Shown here: positions 1-8,437 of the stretch, one piece after another | How the letters are laid out: every line of letters starts with the position of its first letter | How positions within the stretch are numbered: position 1 is the first letter of the stretch | Origin: Methylococcus geothermalis | GTDB taxonomy: Bacteria; Pseudomonadota; Gammaproteobacteria; Methylococcales; Methylococcaceae | NCBI RefSeq assembly: GCF_012769535.1 | Contig: NZ_CP046565.1 | Span: 558,001 to 622,000, forward strand | Reading direction: 5' to 3' | DNA length: 64,000 nt | Notes under the pieces: generated by a model | Database searches by the model: none | What the model was told of the DNA's origin: nothing | The model's input: the letters and a program-made list of their open reading frames with translations, nothing else | Translations under genes and position numbers: made by a program

Positions 1-69
1 ATCGCCGGTTTCAGCCTCGCCCTGGGCTGGCTGGCGGCCATGATGCTGGTGGCTGCGTTCGTCGCCTGA
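1..69 (+). CDS. C-terminal end of a membrane protein (partial)
   Basis: The first 22 codons of the window are open in frame 1 and end in TGA. They encode a very hydrophobic tail (IAGFSLALGWLAAMMLVAAF) that looks like the last transmembrane helix of an integral membrane protein whose start lies to the left of the window. The family cannot be named from so little. It converges on the gspB-like gene, leaving only about 20 bases between the two stop codons. Confidence 0.5.
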   Translation: MAGFSLALGWLAAMMLVAAFVA

Positions 70-90
70 GCCGTTCCGGCTGCGGCGGCA

Positions 91-912
91 TCAGGGGCGC
101 TCGAGGCGGAAGCGCTGGCCCTCGAAGACCAGGGTCAGGCTGTCTTCGTCGACGCTCTCCAGGCGCACGCCGTCGGCGACGGTGTCGCCGGCGCTGTGCC
201 GGTTCATGTTGATGACGACGAAGCGCTCGTCGGGGTGCGCGCCGTAGGCGTACAGGTTGATCTTGAGCTGAGGAACGCGGCTCTGGAAGGAAGGCGGCAT
301 TTCGCTGAGCAAAGGAACCGCGTTCCGCCGCGGCGCGGGTGTGGCCGGGGCTGGCGGCGTGCTCCGCGCCGGTTCGGCTGCTTCCGAGTCTTCCTCCGCT
401 TCGCCCGCTTCGTCGGCCATCGTTTCTTCCTCGGCGTCCTCTTCCGCCACATCTTCGGGCGCGGTTTCCGGACCCTTGCGCCCGGCGGGCTGAACCGGGG
501 CGGGGGGCGGCACGGCCGGTTTCGCCGCCGGCGCTGCGGGGGCGTGCTGATGGGGGCCGCCGTGAAGAGCGTCGCCGCCCCCAAACCGCCGCGCGAAGGG
601 CGGAACCGTCGCAGCGGGAAGGGGCGGCGGCTGGGCGACGACCGCGGGTGTCGGTTTCGGAGGATGTTCCTGGGCCAGGGCCGGCGGCGACTGGCTTGCG
701 GTCGCTTGGGGCTCCGTCGGGGTGCCCGAGGTCAGCCCGAGAAAATAGCCCAGGGCCGCCACGTTGGCCACGGCCACCGCGCCCAGAACCCACGGCAGCC
801 AAGGGTGTCTCCGCGCCGGTTCCGGCGAGAAGATCATGCTGTCCAGCGAGGCGGGTTGGCTGAGTTTTCGTTCCCGCTCCGATTTGCGGAGCGCATCGAG
901 AATATAGGACAT
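91..912 (-). CDS. gspB: GspB-like general secretion pathway protein B
   Basis: A 273-residue inner-membrane protein. It opens with MSYILDALRKSERER, the typical start of GspB/ExeB proteins, has one membrane segment at about residues 36-60, then a long low-complexity Pro/Ala/Glu-rich periplasmic stretch, and ends in a folded domain of about 65 residues that matches the T2SSB C-terminal domain. In Aeromonas, ExeA and ExeB form a complex that helps the type II secretin assemble through the peptidoglycan. It lies 21 bases downstream of the ExeA-like gene on the same strand, so the two are almost certainly one operon. No other type II secretion gene is in the window. Confidence 0.85.
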   Translation of the reverse strand: MSYILDALRKSERERKLSQPASLDSMIFSPEPARRHPWLPWVLGAVAVANVAALGYFLGLTSGTPTEPQATASQSPPALAQEHPPKPTPAVVAQPPPLPAATVPPFARRFGGGDALHGGPHQHAPAAPAAKPAVPPPAPVQPAGRKGPETAPEDVAEEDAEEETMADEAGEAEEDSEAAEPARSTPPAPATPAPRRNAVPLLSEMPPSFQSRVPQLKINLYAYGAHPDERFVVINMNRHSAGDTVADGVRLESVDEDSLTLVFEGQRFRLERP

Positions 913-933
913 CGATCTCCTTGGGCGAAGCGG

Positions 934-2562
934 TCAATCCAGGCGGGGAATGTCGGGACGCTTCATTTCGTTGGTCAGGACGATGAAAGTATGCGGTCCG
1001 ACGGCGCCATCGACAATCAGGCCGTGCTGTTTCTGGAAGGCCGCGACCTGGGCTTTCAAGGCTTCGTCGAAGCGTTGCGGATCGGCGGGTTTCTTCTTCG
1101 CGGGGAAGCGCTGGCGCAGCCATTTCACCGCCGGCGACGACTGGCCCGGTTTCAGCACCGCGACGTCCGTCACCGGCGGGCGCCACAGCAGCGTGAACCT
1201 GCCTTCCCAGAACGGCGGGCTTTCCGCCAGCGGCAGGGCCGCCGATTCGCCGTCGAAATCCACCATCGCCGAGCCGTCGACGATACCGGTCAGGGTGCCG
1301 AAGCGCTTTTCGCCGCCGGGAAGAGCGAATTCCAGGACCGCCGGGTGGTTCAGCAGGCGCAAGACCGGCCAGCCGGCGCTCTCGCTGAGGCAGCGCAAGC
1401 CTTGGCGTTCGGCGGTTTCGCACGGCTTGCCGGCGTCTCCATCGAGCTTCCAGAGCGCGAACAGGCGGGCGAAGGCCTTGGCTTCGTCCACTCCCTTCGA
1501 TTTCAGCAGGTCTTCGAAGCGCGCGCGGTCGGATGATATGGCCGGCACGAGGGTCTCTTTGGCATCGGCTTTTTCCGGAGCGGCTTGCGGTGAGGCGGCG
1601 GGCGCATGGGCCGGGGTGGCCGATGGTGCTTGCCGAGCGGATGAGGCTGCATCGCCGTCCGGGGAGCGGTCGCCGAGCAGGGCCGCGGCGCCAATCAGGA
1701 CCGCGACGGCCGCCCCCAGGGCCAGCGGCCGCCAGAAGCGGGGAAGCAGTACCGAAGGCAGCACTTCGCGGGCCGCCCGCCGCACGGTGGCGCGGTCCGC
1801 CTGGAATTTGCCCTGGGCATAGGCGCCCAACAACGCGCGGTCGCAGATGATGTTGATCAGCCTGGGGATTCCGCCGGAAAGCCGGTGAACGGCCGCCAGC
1901 GCCCCCGGCGTGAACAAGGGGGCGGGGCAGCCGCTGACCGTGAGGCGGTGCCTGATGTAGTCGACGGTTTCGGCGCGGGTCAGGGGCGACAGATGGTAGC
2001 GCGCGGTGATGCGCTGGGCGAGCTGCCGCAGCCGCTCCTGTTCCAGCAGCCGGGTCAGCTCCGGCTGGCCGATCAGAATGATCTGCAGCAGCTTGTGCTG
2101 GCTGGTTTCGAGGTTGGTCAGCAGGCGAACTTGCTCCAGCACATCGAAACTGAGATTCTGCGCCTCGTCGATGACCAGCACCGTCCGCCTTCCCTTGGCA
2201 TGGGCGGCGAGCAGGTGTTCGTTCAGTGCGTCGACCAGAATCTTGAGACTGGCGCCTGTCCGCGGATAGGCGATGTGCAGCTCGTCGCAGACCGCGGCCA
2301 GCAGCTCCAGGGCGTCCAGGCGCGGATTCAGGATCAGGGCGACGTCGACGTTGTCCGGCAACTGCTCGATCAGGCAGCGGCACAGCGTGGTCTTGCCGGT
2401 GCCGACTTCGCCGGTGAGCGCGACGAAGCCCCCGCCTTCTTCCTTGATGCCGTAAAGCAGGTGGGCCAGGGCCTCGCGGTGTTTGGCGCTGGGGTAAAGG
2501 AATCGGGGATTCGGCGCGATCGAAAACGGCGCGTCGTTGAGCCGGAAAAATTGGGTGTACAT
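934..2562 (-). CDS. exeA: ExeA/GspA-like AAA ATPase with peptidoglycan-binding domain
   Basis: A 542-residue protein. The AAA domain has Walker A GEVGTGKT (51-58) and Walker B VLVIDEAQ (D132, E133). A membrane segment lies near 277-297, and the C-terminus (about 470-530) resembles a peptidoglycan-binding type 1 domain. This is the ExeA layout: cytoplasmic ATPase, one membrane pass, periplasmic peptidoglycan-binding tail. Its role in the family is to promote secretin insertion for type II secretion. The frame stays open much further upstream, but the start at MYTQFFRLNDAPF is chosen because family members begin there; the upstream extension reads antisense across the neighbouring permease gene. 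Confidence 0.9.
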   Translation of the reverse strand: MYTQFFRLNDAPFSIAPNPRFLYPSAKHREALAHLLYGIKEEGGGFVALTGEVGTGKTTLCRCLIEQLPDNVDVALILNPRLDALELLAAVCDELHIAYPRTGASLKILVDALNEHLLAAHAKGRRTVLVIDEAQNLSFDVLEQVRLLTNLETSQHKLLQIILIGQPELTRLLEQERLRQLAQRITARYHLSPLTRAETVDYIRHRLTVSGCPAPLFTPGALAAVHRLSGGIPRLINIICDRALLGAYAQGKFQADRATVRRAAREVLPSVLLPRFWRPLALGAAVAVLIGAAALLGDRSPDGDAASSARQAPSATPAHAPAASPQAAPEKADAKETLVPAISSDRARFEDLLKSKGVDEAKAFARLFALWKLDGDAGKPCETAERQGLRCLSESAGWPVLRLLNHPAVLEFALPGGEKRFGTLTGIVDGSAMVDFDGESAALPLAESPPFWEGRFTLLWRPPVTDVAVLKPGQSSPAVKWLRQRFPAKKKPADPQRFDEALKAQVAAFQKQHGLIVDGAVGPHTFIVLTNEMKRPDIPRLD

Positions 2563-2661
2563 CGTTTCTCGACCGGGGGAATCCGACAATGGTAATCCGG
2601 ATCGGGGGGGCATGGGCAATAATCGCGGCGACGCGAAAATGCACGATTCGGGGAAGGTGCC

Positions 2662-3699
2662 ATGATTCAGCGTGAAAACGTCGAGACCCTGCTCGGCTAT
2701 CTCGGTGTCGGCCTGATGCTGGTGGCCTGTTACCGGGTGGCCGAACCCTTCATCGGGGCGCTGACCTGGGCCGGGATCATCGTCGTCTCGATCGGGGGGC
2801 TGCTCGATCGGGCCGAGCGCTTGCTGCGATGGCCGCGAAAATATCTCGCTCTGGCCTTGACGCTGATTCTGGGGCTGATTTTCGTGGTCCCGGTGGTGCT
2901 TCTGGGTTCCTCCTTCGCCAGCCATGTCCATGAACTCATCGGGTGGGTGGACGATCTGGCGGCCAGAATTTCTCGCGGTCCGCCGGCCTGGCTGGACCAG
3001 ATTCCGCTGATCGGCGCCGCGATCCGGGACGGCTGGCAGACGGCGATCGGCGACGGCGGCGATCTCGCCGTTCACATTCGGCCCTGGATCGGCGAGGCCG
3101 GCCGCTGGGTCGTGAGCCGCAGCGCCCACTTCGCCTCGGCGGCGTTCGAGGCGCTGCTCGCAGTCCTGCTCAGCGGCCTGCTTTATCTGCACGCCGATGC
3201 GGCGATCCGCTGGATTCGGCGGACCGCGGAAAAGATCGGCGGTGAAAAAGGGGCGCGAACGATCGACGTCATCACTCGCACCGTGCGCGGCGTGACGCTG
3301 GGTGTGATGGGCATCGCCTTTCTGCAGGGCGTCCTGATCGCGCTTGGTCTCGCCGTGGCCGGCGTTCCCGGCGCCATGCTGCTGGGTTTCGTCAGCTTCA
3401 TCCTGGCCCTGGCGCAGCTGGGCTCCTGGCCGGTCTGGCTGCCGGCCGCCTTCTGGCTGGGCTACCAGGATCATGCCGCCTGGGGCATTGCGCTAAGCGT
3501 CTGGGGCTTCGCGCTCATCGTCGTGGACCATTTCCTGAAACCCTACCTCATCAGCCAGGGCAGCGGCCTCCCGATCGTGGTCATCTTCATGGGCGTGATC
3601 GGCGGCCTGATCGCCTGGGGCCTGATCGGCATCTTCCTCGGCGCGGCCCTGCTGGCCGTGGCTTATACCTTGTTCAAGGAGTGGGTGGAAGCGGATTGA
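2662..3699 (+). CDS. AI-2E family transporter (PerM/YdiK-like)
   Basis: A 345-residue polytopic membrane protein with hydrophobic segments clustered near residues 10-50, 60-85, 155-180 and 210-340, the pattern of the AI-2E transporter family (formerly UPF0118). Members are proposed to export autoinducer-2 or to act in ion exchange; the substrate cannot be read from the sequence. It is divergent from exeA with about 100 bases between the starts, and converges on cyoE with only four bases between stop codons. Confidence 0.8.
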   Translation: MIQRENVETLLGYLGVGLMLVACYRVAEPFIGALTWAGIIVVSIGGLLDRAERLLRWPRKYLALALTLILGLIFVVPVVLLGSSFASHVHELIGWVDDLAARISRGPPAWLDQIPLIGAAIRDGWQTAIGDGGDLAVHIRPWIGEAGRWVVSRSAHFASAAFEALLAVLLSGLLYLHADAAIRWIRRTAEKIGGEKGARTIDVITRTVRGVTLGVMGIAFLQGVLIALGLAVAGVPGAMLLGFVSFILALAQLGSWPVWLPAAFWLGYQDHAAWGIALSVWGFALIVVDHFLKPYLISQGSGLPIVVIFMGVIGGLIAWGLIGIFLGAALLAVAYTLFKEWVEAD

Positions 3700-3703
3700 C
3701 CGT

Positions 3704-4600
3704 TCAAAGCACCACGTAATGATCCACCAGCAGCGCGGTGAATATGCCCACCAGGTAAACCAGCGAATAAGCGAAGGTCTGCATGGCGAGGCGGGGATCG
3801 GCCTTGCGCTTCAGGCGGATGGCGTAATAGACGAAGATGCCGCCGAAGATTACCGCGGCGGCCAGGTAGATTTCCCCGCTCATGCCGGTCACATACGGCA
3901 TGAGGCCGGCCAGGAACAGCAGGATGGTGTACAGCAGGATATGGAGCTGGGTGAAGGCGATGCCATGGGTGACCGGCAGCATCGGGATATCGACCTTGGC
4001 GTAGTCGTCGCGCTTGGCGATGGCGTAGGCCCAGAAATGTGGCGGGGTCCAGACGAAGATCAGCAGGAACAGCAGCAGCGCATAAGGGTGCACCGTTCCG
4101 GTGATGGCGCACCAGCCGAGCACCGGCGGCGCGGCCCCGGCGGCGCCGCCGATCACGATGTTCTGCGGGGTCGCGCGCTTCAAATAAACGGTGTAGATGA
4201 CCGCATAGCCGATCAGGGACAGGAAGGTCAGAAAGGCGGTCAGGAGGTTCACGAAGGCGATCAGGATCGCCATGGCGAGGATGCCCAGCAACAGTGCGAA
4301 GCCGACGACCTGGGCGGGCCGGATGTCGCCGGAGGGCAGCGGACGGTTCTGGGTCCGGACCATCTCGGCGTCGGCGTGGCGGTCGAGGAAATGGTTGAGC
4401 GCCGCCGCCGAGGCCGCCGCGAAGCCGATGCCGAGCGAGGCCCAGAAGGCGGTAGCCAGCGGCGGCACGCCCGGCACGGCGAGGAACATGCCGATGATGG
4501 CGGTGAACACGATGTGGCCCACCACTTTCAGCTTGCACAGGGCCAGATAGGTGCGCCAGGAGATGCCGCCAGCCGGTTTGATGCTGGAATTGGTCGTCAT
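3704..4600 (-). CDS. cyoE: Protoheme IX farnesyltransferase (heme O synthase)
   Basis: A 298-residue UbiA-superfamily prenyltransferase that attaches a farnesyl group to heme B to give heme O for terminal oxidases. The first Asp-rich prenyl-diphosphate site is visible as N69-HFL-D73-RHA-D77, followed by a conserved RTQNRPLPSG stretch, and the second conserved loop YTVYLKR...QNIVIGGAAGA. Around nine membrane segments can be seen. No cytochrome oxidase subunit gene lies next to it, so it is detached from the cox/cyo operon here. It is divergent from the M16 peptidase pair. Confidence 0.93.
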   Translation of the reverse strand: MTTNSSIKPAGGISWRTYLALCKLKVVGHIVFTAIIGMFLAVPGVPPLATAFWASLGIGFAAASAAALNHFLDRHADAEMVRTQNRPLPSGDIRPAQVVGFALLLGILAMAILIAFVNLLTAFLTFLSLIGYAVIYTVYLKRATPQNIVIGGAAGAAPPVLGWCAITGTVHPYALLLFLLIFVWTPPHFWAYAIAKRDDYAKVDIPMLPVTHGIAFTQLHILLYTILLFLAGLMPYVTGMSGEIYLAAAVIFGGIFVYYAIRLKRKADPRLAMQTFAYSLVYLVGIFTALLVDHYVVL

Positions 4601-4679
4601 CGCTCAAGAATCTATTGGGTTAAAATGCCCCGGCTTCACGACGGCCAAGCCGGCCGCTTTATCAACGGAGTTCAATTCA

Positions 4680-6059
4680 ATGTCGATGCCGAGATTCGGA
4701 TTATTGCTCATGGCGCTGCCTCTGGCCGCGTCGGCGGCACCGCCCAAGGTGCACGAATTCACCCTGGCCAACGGCCTCAAGGTGCTGGTTCAGGAGGATC
4801 ACCGCGCGCCGGTCGCCGTGTCGCAGGTCTGGTACAAGGTTGGATCGAGCTACGAATACGGCGGCATCACCGGCGTGTCGCACATGCTCGAACACATGAT
4901 GTTCAAGGGCACGAACAAGCATCCGCCGGGAGAGTTTTCCCGCATTATCTCAGCAAACGGGGGGAGTGAAAACGCCTTCACCGGCCAGGACTATACCGCG
5001 TATTTCCAGACCCTGGAGCAGAGTCGCTTGCCGGTGAGCCTGGAGCTGGAGGCGGACCGGATGCGCAATCTCAGGCTGCTGCGGGACGAATTCGTCAAGG
5101 AGCAGCAGGTGGTGATCGAGGAACGGCGGCTGCGCACCGAGGACCAGCCCCATGCGCGCATGGACGAGCATTTCCATGCGGTCGCCTTCACCAACAGCCC
5201 CTACCGCAATCCCGTGATCGGCTGGCCCGAGGACGTGGCCGGCCTGAGCCTGGACGATCTGAGCACCTGGTACCAGCGCTGGTACGCGCCCAACAACGCC
5301 ACGCTGGTGGTGGTGGGCGACGTCGATCCCCAGGCCGTGTTCGAGCAGGCCAAGAAGCACTTCGGTCCGCTCAAGCCGAGCAAGCTGCCGGTGCTGAAGC
5401 CGCAGGGTGAGGTGCCGCAGCTCGGTTTGCGCCGGATGGTGGTCAAGGTGCCGGCGAAGCTGCCGCATCTGGAGATGGGTTACAAGGTGCCCTCGCTCAA
5501 GACCGCCGGCGCGGAATGGGAGGCCTACGCTTTGGAAGTCGCGGCCGGCATCCTCGATGGCGGCAACAGCGCGCGTTTCTCCAGCCGCCTGGTCCGGGGC
5601 CAGCAAGTCGCCGCGGGCGCGGGCGCGGGCTATGACCTTTATGCGCGGCTGTCGTCGCTGTTCACCCTGGAAGGCACGCCGGCGCAAGGCAAGAGCATGG
5701 CGGAGCTGGAAGCGGCGTTGCTGGACGAGGTCCGGCGGCTGCGCGAGGAGCCGGTCGCCGAGGACGAGCTGGCCCGGGTCAAGGCCCAGGTGCTGGCGAG
5801 CAACGTGTATCAGAGGGACTCGGTGTTCTATCAGGCGATGCAGCTCGGCATGGTCGAGACGGTGGGCCTGGGCTGGCGCAAAGTGGAGGAATACGTGGAC
5901 AAGATCAATGCCGTGACGGCCGAGCAAGTGCGTGAAGTGGCCCGGAAATATCTGATCGACGACGGGCTCACCATCGCCCATCTCGATCCGCAGCCGATCC
6001 CGGAAGGGGCGAAGATCCAGGAAGGTGCTGACAGCATGGGAGGCGGCCATGTCCACTAA
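4680..6059 (+). CDS. M16 family zinc metallopeptidase, catalytic partner
   Basis: A 459-residue secreted or periplasmic peptidase. Residues 1-20 look like a signal peptide (cleavage after ASA), and the inverted zinc site HMLEH is at residues 68-72 with downstream acidic residues. This is the active member of a pitrilysin/PqqL-like pair. The start at 4680 is chosen because a signal peptide follows directly and an ACGGAG ribosome site precedes it; the frame is open further upstream but into the cyoE promoter region. It overlaps the next M16 gene by 11 bases, implying translational coupling. Confidence 0.9.
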   Translation: MSMPRFGLLLMALPLAASAAPPKVHEFTLANGLKVLVQEDHRAPVAVSQVWYKVGSSYEYGGITGVSHMLEHMMFKGTNKHPPGEFSRIISANGGSENAFTGQDYTAYFQTLEQSRLPVSLELEADRMRNLRLLRDEFVKEQQVVIEERRLRTEDQPHARMDEHFHAVAFTNSPYRNPVIGWPEDVAGLSLDDLSTWYQRWYAPNNATLVVVGDVDPQAVFEQAKKHFGPLKPSKLPVLKPQGEVPQLGLRRMVVKVPAKLPHLEMGYKVPSLKTAGAEWEAYALEVAAGILDGGNSARFSSRLVRGQQVAAGAGAGYDLYARLSSLFTLEGTPAQGKSMAELEAALLDEVRRLREEPVAEDELARVKAQVLASNVYQRDSVFYQAMQLGMVETVGLGWRKVEEYVDKINAVTAEQVREVARKYLIDDGLTIAHLDPQPIPEGAKIQEGADSMGGGHVH

Positions 6060-7374
6060 GCGCTTCGTCGCCATTCTGTTTTTCGTCCTGCTGCCGTTGG
6101 GGACGGTCTTCGCCCTCCCGGAAATCCAGACCTGGAGCACGGCCAACGGGGCCAGGGTGTATTTCGCCCGGACCCAGGGCCTGCCGCTGCTGGATCTGCG
6201 CGTCGTCTTCGACGCCGGCAGCGCCCGCGACGGCGAGGAATTCGGCTTGGCCTCGCTGACCGCCTCGGTGCTGGACACCGGTGCCGGCGACTGGAACGCC
6301 GATGCCATCGCCCAGCGTTTGGACGGCGTGGGCGCGGTGCTCGGCACCGGGATTTCCCGCGACACCGCCTCGCTCTCGCTGCGCAGCCTGACCCAGCCGA
6401 ACCTGCTGGAGCCGGCGCTGGAGACGGCCAAGGTCATTCTGGCGAAACCCCGCTTCGCCGCGGAGGATGTCGAGCGGGAAAAGAACCGCGTGCTGCTGGC
6501 GCTGAAACAGCGTGAGGAATCGCCCGCCGACCTGGCCGGCATCGCGTTTTTCGAGGCGATGTACGGCGATCACCCTTACGCTCACCCCAAGGACGGCCAT
6601 ATCGCGACCGTGGAGAAGCTGACCCGGGACGACCTGGAAGCCTTCTACCGCAAGTTCTACGTGGCCAGGAACGCGGTGGTGGCGCTGGTGGGGGACATCG
6701 AACGGGCCCAGGCGGAAAAGATCGCTGAGGAGCTGGTGTCGGGCCTCGCGCCGGGCGAAGTGCCCCCCGCCTTGCCGCCGGTGCCGATGGACAAGCCGGC
6801 ACAGACGCTCAAGCGGGACTTCCCCTCGGAGCAGACCCACGTGTATTCCGGCCAGCCCGGCATGCGCATCAACGATCCGGACTATTTCCCGTTGTACGTC
6901 GGCAACCACATCCTCGGCGGCAGCGGACTGGTCTCGCGGATCAGCGAGGAGGTGCGGGAGAAGCGCGGGCTGTCCTACAGCGCGCACAGCCACTTCTATC
7001 CGTTCCGGGTCGAAGGGCCGTTCCTGATGGGCTTGCAGACCCGCAACGAAAAGGCCGACGAGGCCTTGAACGTCCTGCTGCAGACCCTGAAGGATTTCAT
7101 CGCCAAGGGGCCGAGCGACAAGGAGCTGGAGGCGGCGAAGAGGAACATCGTCGGCGGTTTCGTGCTGCGGCTGGACAGCAACCAGAAGCTGGTCGAGCAG
7201 ATCGCCTCCATGGCGTTCTACGGCCTGCCGCTGGATTACCTGGCGACCTACATCCCGAAAATCGAGGCGGTGACCAAGGACGACATCCGCCGGGTCTGGC
7301 AGGCGCGCATTCATCCGGACCGGCTGCAGACGGTGCTGGTGGGCGCGAATGCCGCCGCCAACAGTGCGCAATGA
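6049..7374 (+). CDS. M16 family peptidase, non-catalytic partner
   Basis: A 441-residue protein with a signal peptide (about residues 1-20). The position of the zinc motif reads GLASLTASVLDTG, so the HxxEH site is missing. The C-terminal half keeps the conserved arginine-tyrosine region (EEVREKRGLSYSAHSHF) used for substrate binding. Such catalytic/non-catalytic M16 pairs form heterodimers in bacteria and in mitochondrial processing peptidase. The start is the ATG inside the end of the previous gene; an ATG eight codons earlier is possible but would not begin with a signal peptide. Confidence 0.88.
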   Translation: MSTKRFVAILFFVLLPLGTVFALPEIQTWSTANGARVYFARTQGLPLLDLRVVFDAGSARDGEEFGLASLTASVLDTGAGDWNADAIAQRLDGVGAVLGTGISRDTASLSLRSLTQPNLLEPALETAKVILAKPRFAAEDVEREKNRVLLALKQREESPADLAGIAFFEAMYGDHPYAHPKDGHIATVEKLTRDDLEAFYRKFYVARNAVVALVGDIERAQAEKIAEELVSGLAPGEVPPALPPVPMDKPAQTLKRDFPSEQTHVYSGQPGMRINDPDYFPLYVGNHILGGSGLVSRISEEVREKRGLSYSAHSHFYPFRVEGPFLMGLQTRNEKADEALNVLLQTLKDFIAKGPSDKELEAAKRNIVGGFVLRLDSNQKLVEQIASMAFYGLPLDYLATYIPKIEAVTKDDIRRVWQARIHPDRLQTVLVGANAAANSAQ

Positions 7375-7924
7375 GCTGCGCATCATCGGCGGGGTGTGGC
7401 GCAGCCGCCGGATTCGGTTCGCGCCGGAGCCGGGATTGCGCCCGACGCCCGACCGGGTGCGGGAAACCGTCTTCAACTGGCTGCAGAATGCCGTCGCCGG
7501 CGCGGCCTGCCTCGATCTTTACGCCGGCAGCGGCGCCCTGGGCTTCGAGGCGGCCTCGCGGGGCGCGGCCCGGGTGGTCCAGGTCGAGCGCAATCCCCGG
7601 GTCTGCGCGGTTTTGAAACAATCCTGTGCGATGCTGGATGCGAGCCGGGTTTCGGTCATCTGCGCCGAGACCTTGAAATTCCTCTCAGGCAGGCCGGAGG
7701 TATTCGACCTGGTGTTCCTCGATCCGCCGTTCCGTGCCGGGCAGGTCGGTCCGTGCTGCCGAAAACTGGAACAAGGCGGTTGGTTGAAGCCCGGCGCCAG
7801 GATTTATGTGGAAGCCGAGGCAGGGCCCGCACCCGAAGGGGTGCCGGCAAACTGGACGCTGCTGCGCGAGAAAACCAGCGGCGACGTCGCCTACCGCCTG
7901 TATCAGCGTCCGCAGGAGTCTTAA
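7349..7924 (+). CDS. rsmD: 16S rRNA (guanine966-N2)-methyltransferase
   Basis: A 191-residue Rossmann-fold methyltransferase. The family start [12 protein letters not shown], the SAM-binding motif [14 protein letters not shown] and the catalytic FLDPPF motif are all present, matching RsmD, which methylates G966 of 16S rRNA in the small subunit. It overlaps the end of the second M16 gene by 26 bases and is followed four bases later by coaD, so the four genes form one transcription unit. The rsmD-coaD pairing is common in gammaproteobacteria. Confidence 0.92.
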   Translation: MPPPTVRNELRIIGGVWRSRRIRFAPEPGLRPTPDRVRETVFNWLQNAVAGAACLDLYAGSGALGFEAASRGAARVVQVERNPRVCAVLKQSCAMLDASRVSVICAETLKFLSGRPEVFDLVFLDPPFRAGQVGPCCRKLEQGGWLKPGARIYVEAEAGPAPEGVPANWTLLREKTSGDVAYRLYQRPQES

Positions 7925-7928
7925 AGAC

Positions 7929-8414
7929 GTGAACGTCACCGCGATCTACCCCGGCACTTTCGATCCGATGACGCTGGGCCACGTGGACCTGGTGTGCCGG
8001 GCCAGCCGGATCTTCGACCGGGTCATCCTCGCCGTGGCCGAGAGCAAGGCCAAGACCCCGCTGTTCGATTTCGCCGAGCGCCTCGGCTTGGCTCGGGAGG
8101 CGGTGGCCGATCTGGTCAACGTCGAGGTGATCGGTTTCCATTCGCTGCTGGTCGACTGTGCCCGCACCCACGGTGCCACGGTCATCCTGCGCGGCCTGCG
8201 CGCGGTATCCGATTTCGAGTTCGAGTTCCAGATGGCCGGCATGAACCGCTCGCTCGGCCCGGAAATCGAAACGATCTTCCTTACCCCCGGCGAACGCTAT
8301 GCCTTTCTTTCCTCCTCGGTCATCCGGGAGATCGCCAAATTCGGCGGCGACGTGTCCGCTTTCGTGCCGGAGCATGTGAGAGCGGCGCTGGTGCGGAAAT
8401 TCACCGCCGACTGA
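7929..8414 (+). CDS. coaD: Phosphopantetheine adenylyltransferase
   Basis: A 161-residue nucleotidyltransferase that makes dephospho-CoA from 4'-phosphopantetheine and ATP, the fourth step of CoA synthesis. The T/HxGH signature appears as [12 protein letters not shown] (T10 to H18) and the C-terminal ATP loop as SSSVIREIA. Length is close to the E. coli enzyme (159). It starts with GTG four bases after the rsmD stop; a start further upstream would lie inside rsmD. Confidence 0.95.
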   Translation: MNVTAIYPGTFDPMTLGHVDLVCRASRIFDRVILAVAESKAKTPLFDFAERLGLAREAVADLVNVEVIGFHSLLVDCARTHGATVILRGLRAVSDFEFEFQMAGMNRSLGPEIETIFLTPGERYAFLSSSVIREIAKFGGDVSAFVPEHVRAALVRKFTAD

Positions 8415-8437
8415 TCCGCTCTCTCCCCTCCAGCCGT

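Noticed and set aside
11-2644. Very long open frame antisense-offset to gspB and exeA
   Set aside because: The translation is dominated by Arg, Pro, Gly and Ala with no domain or motif; it is the usual shadow of high-GC genes in another frame.
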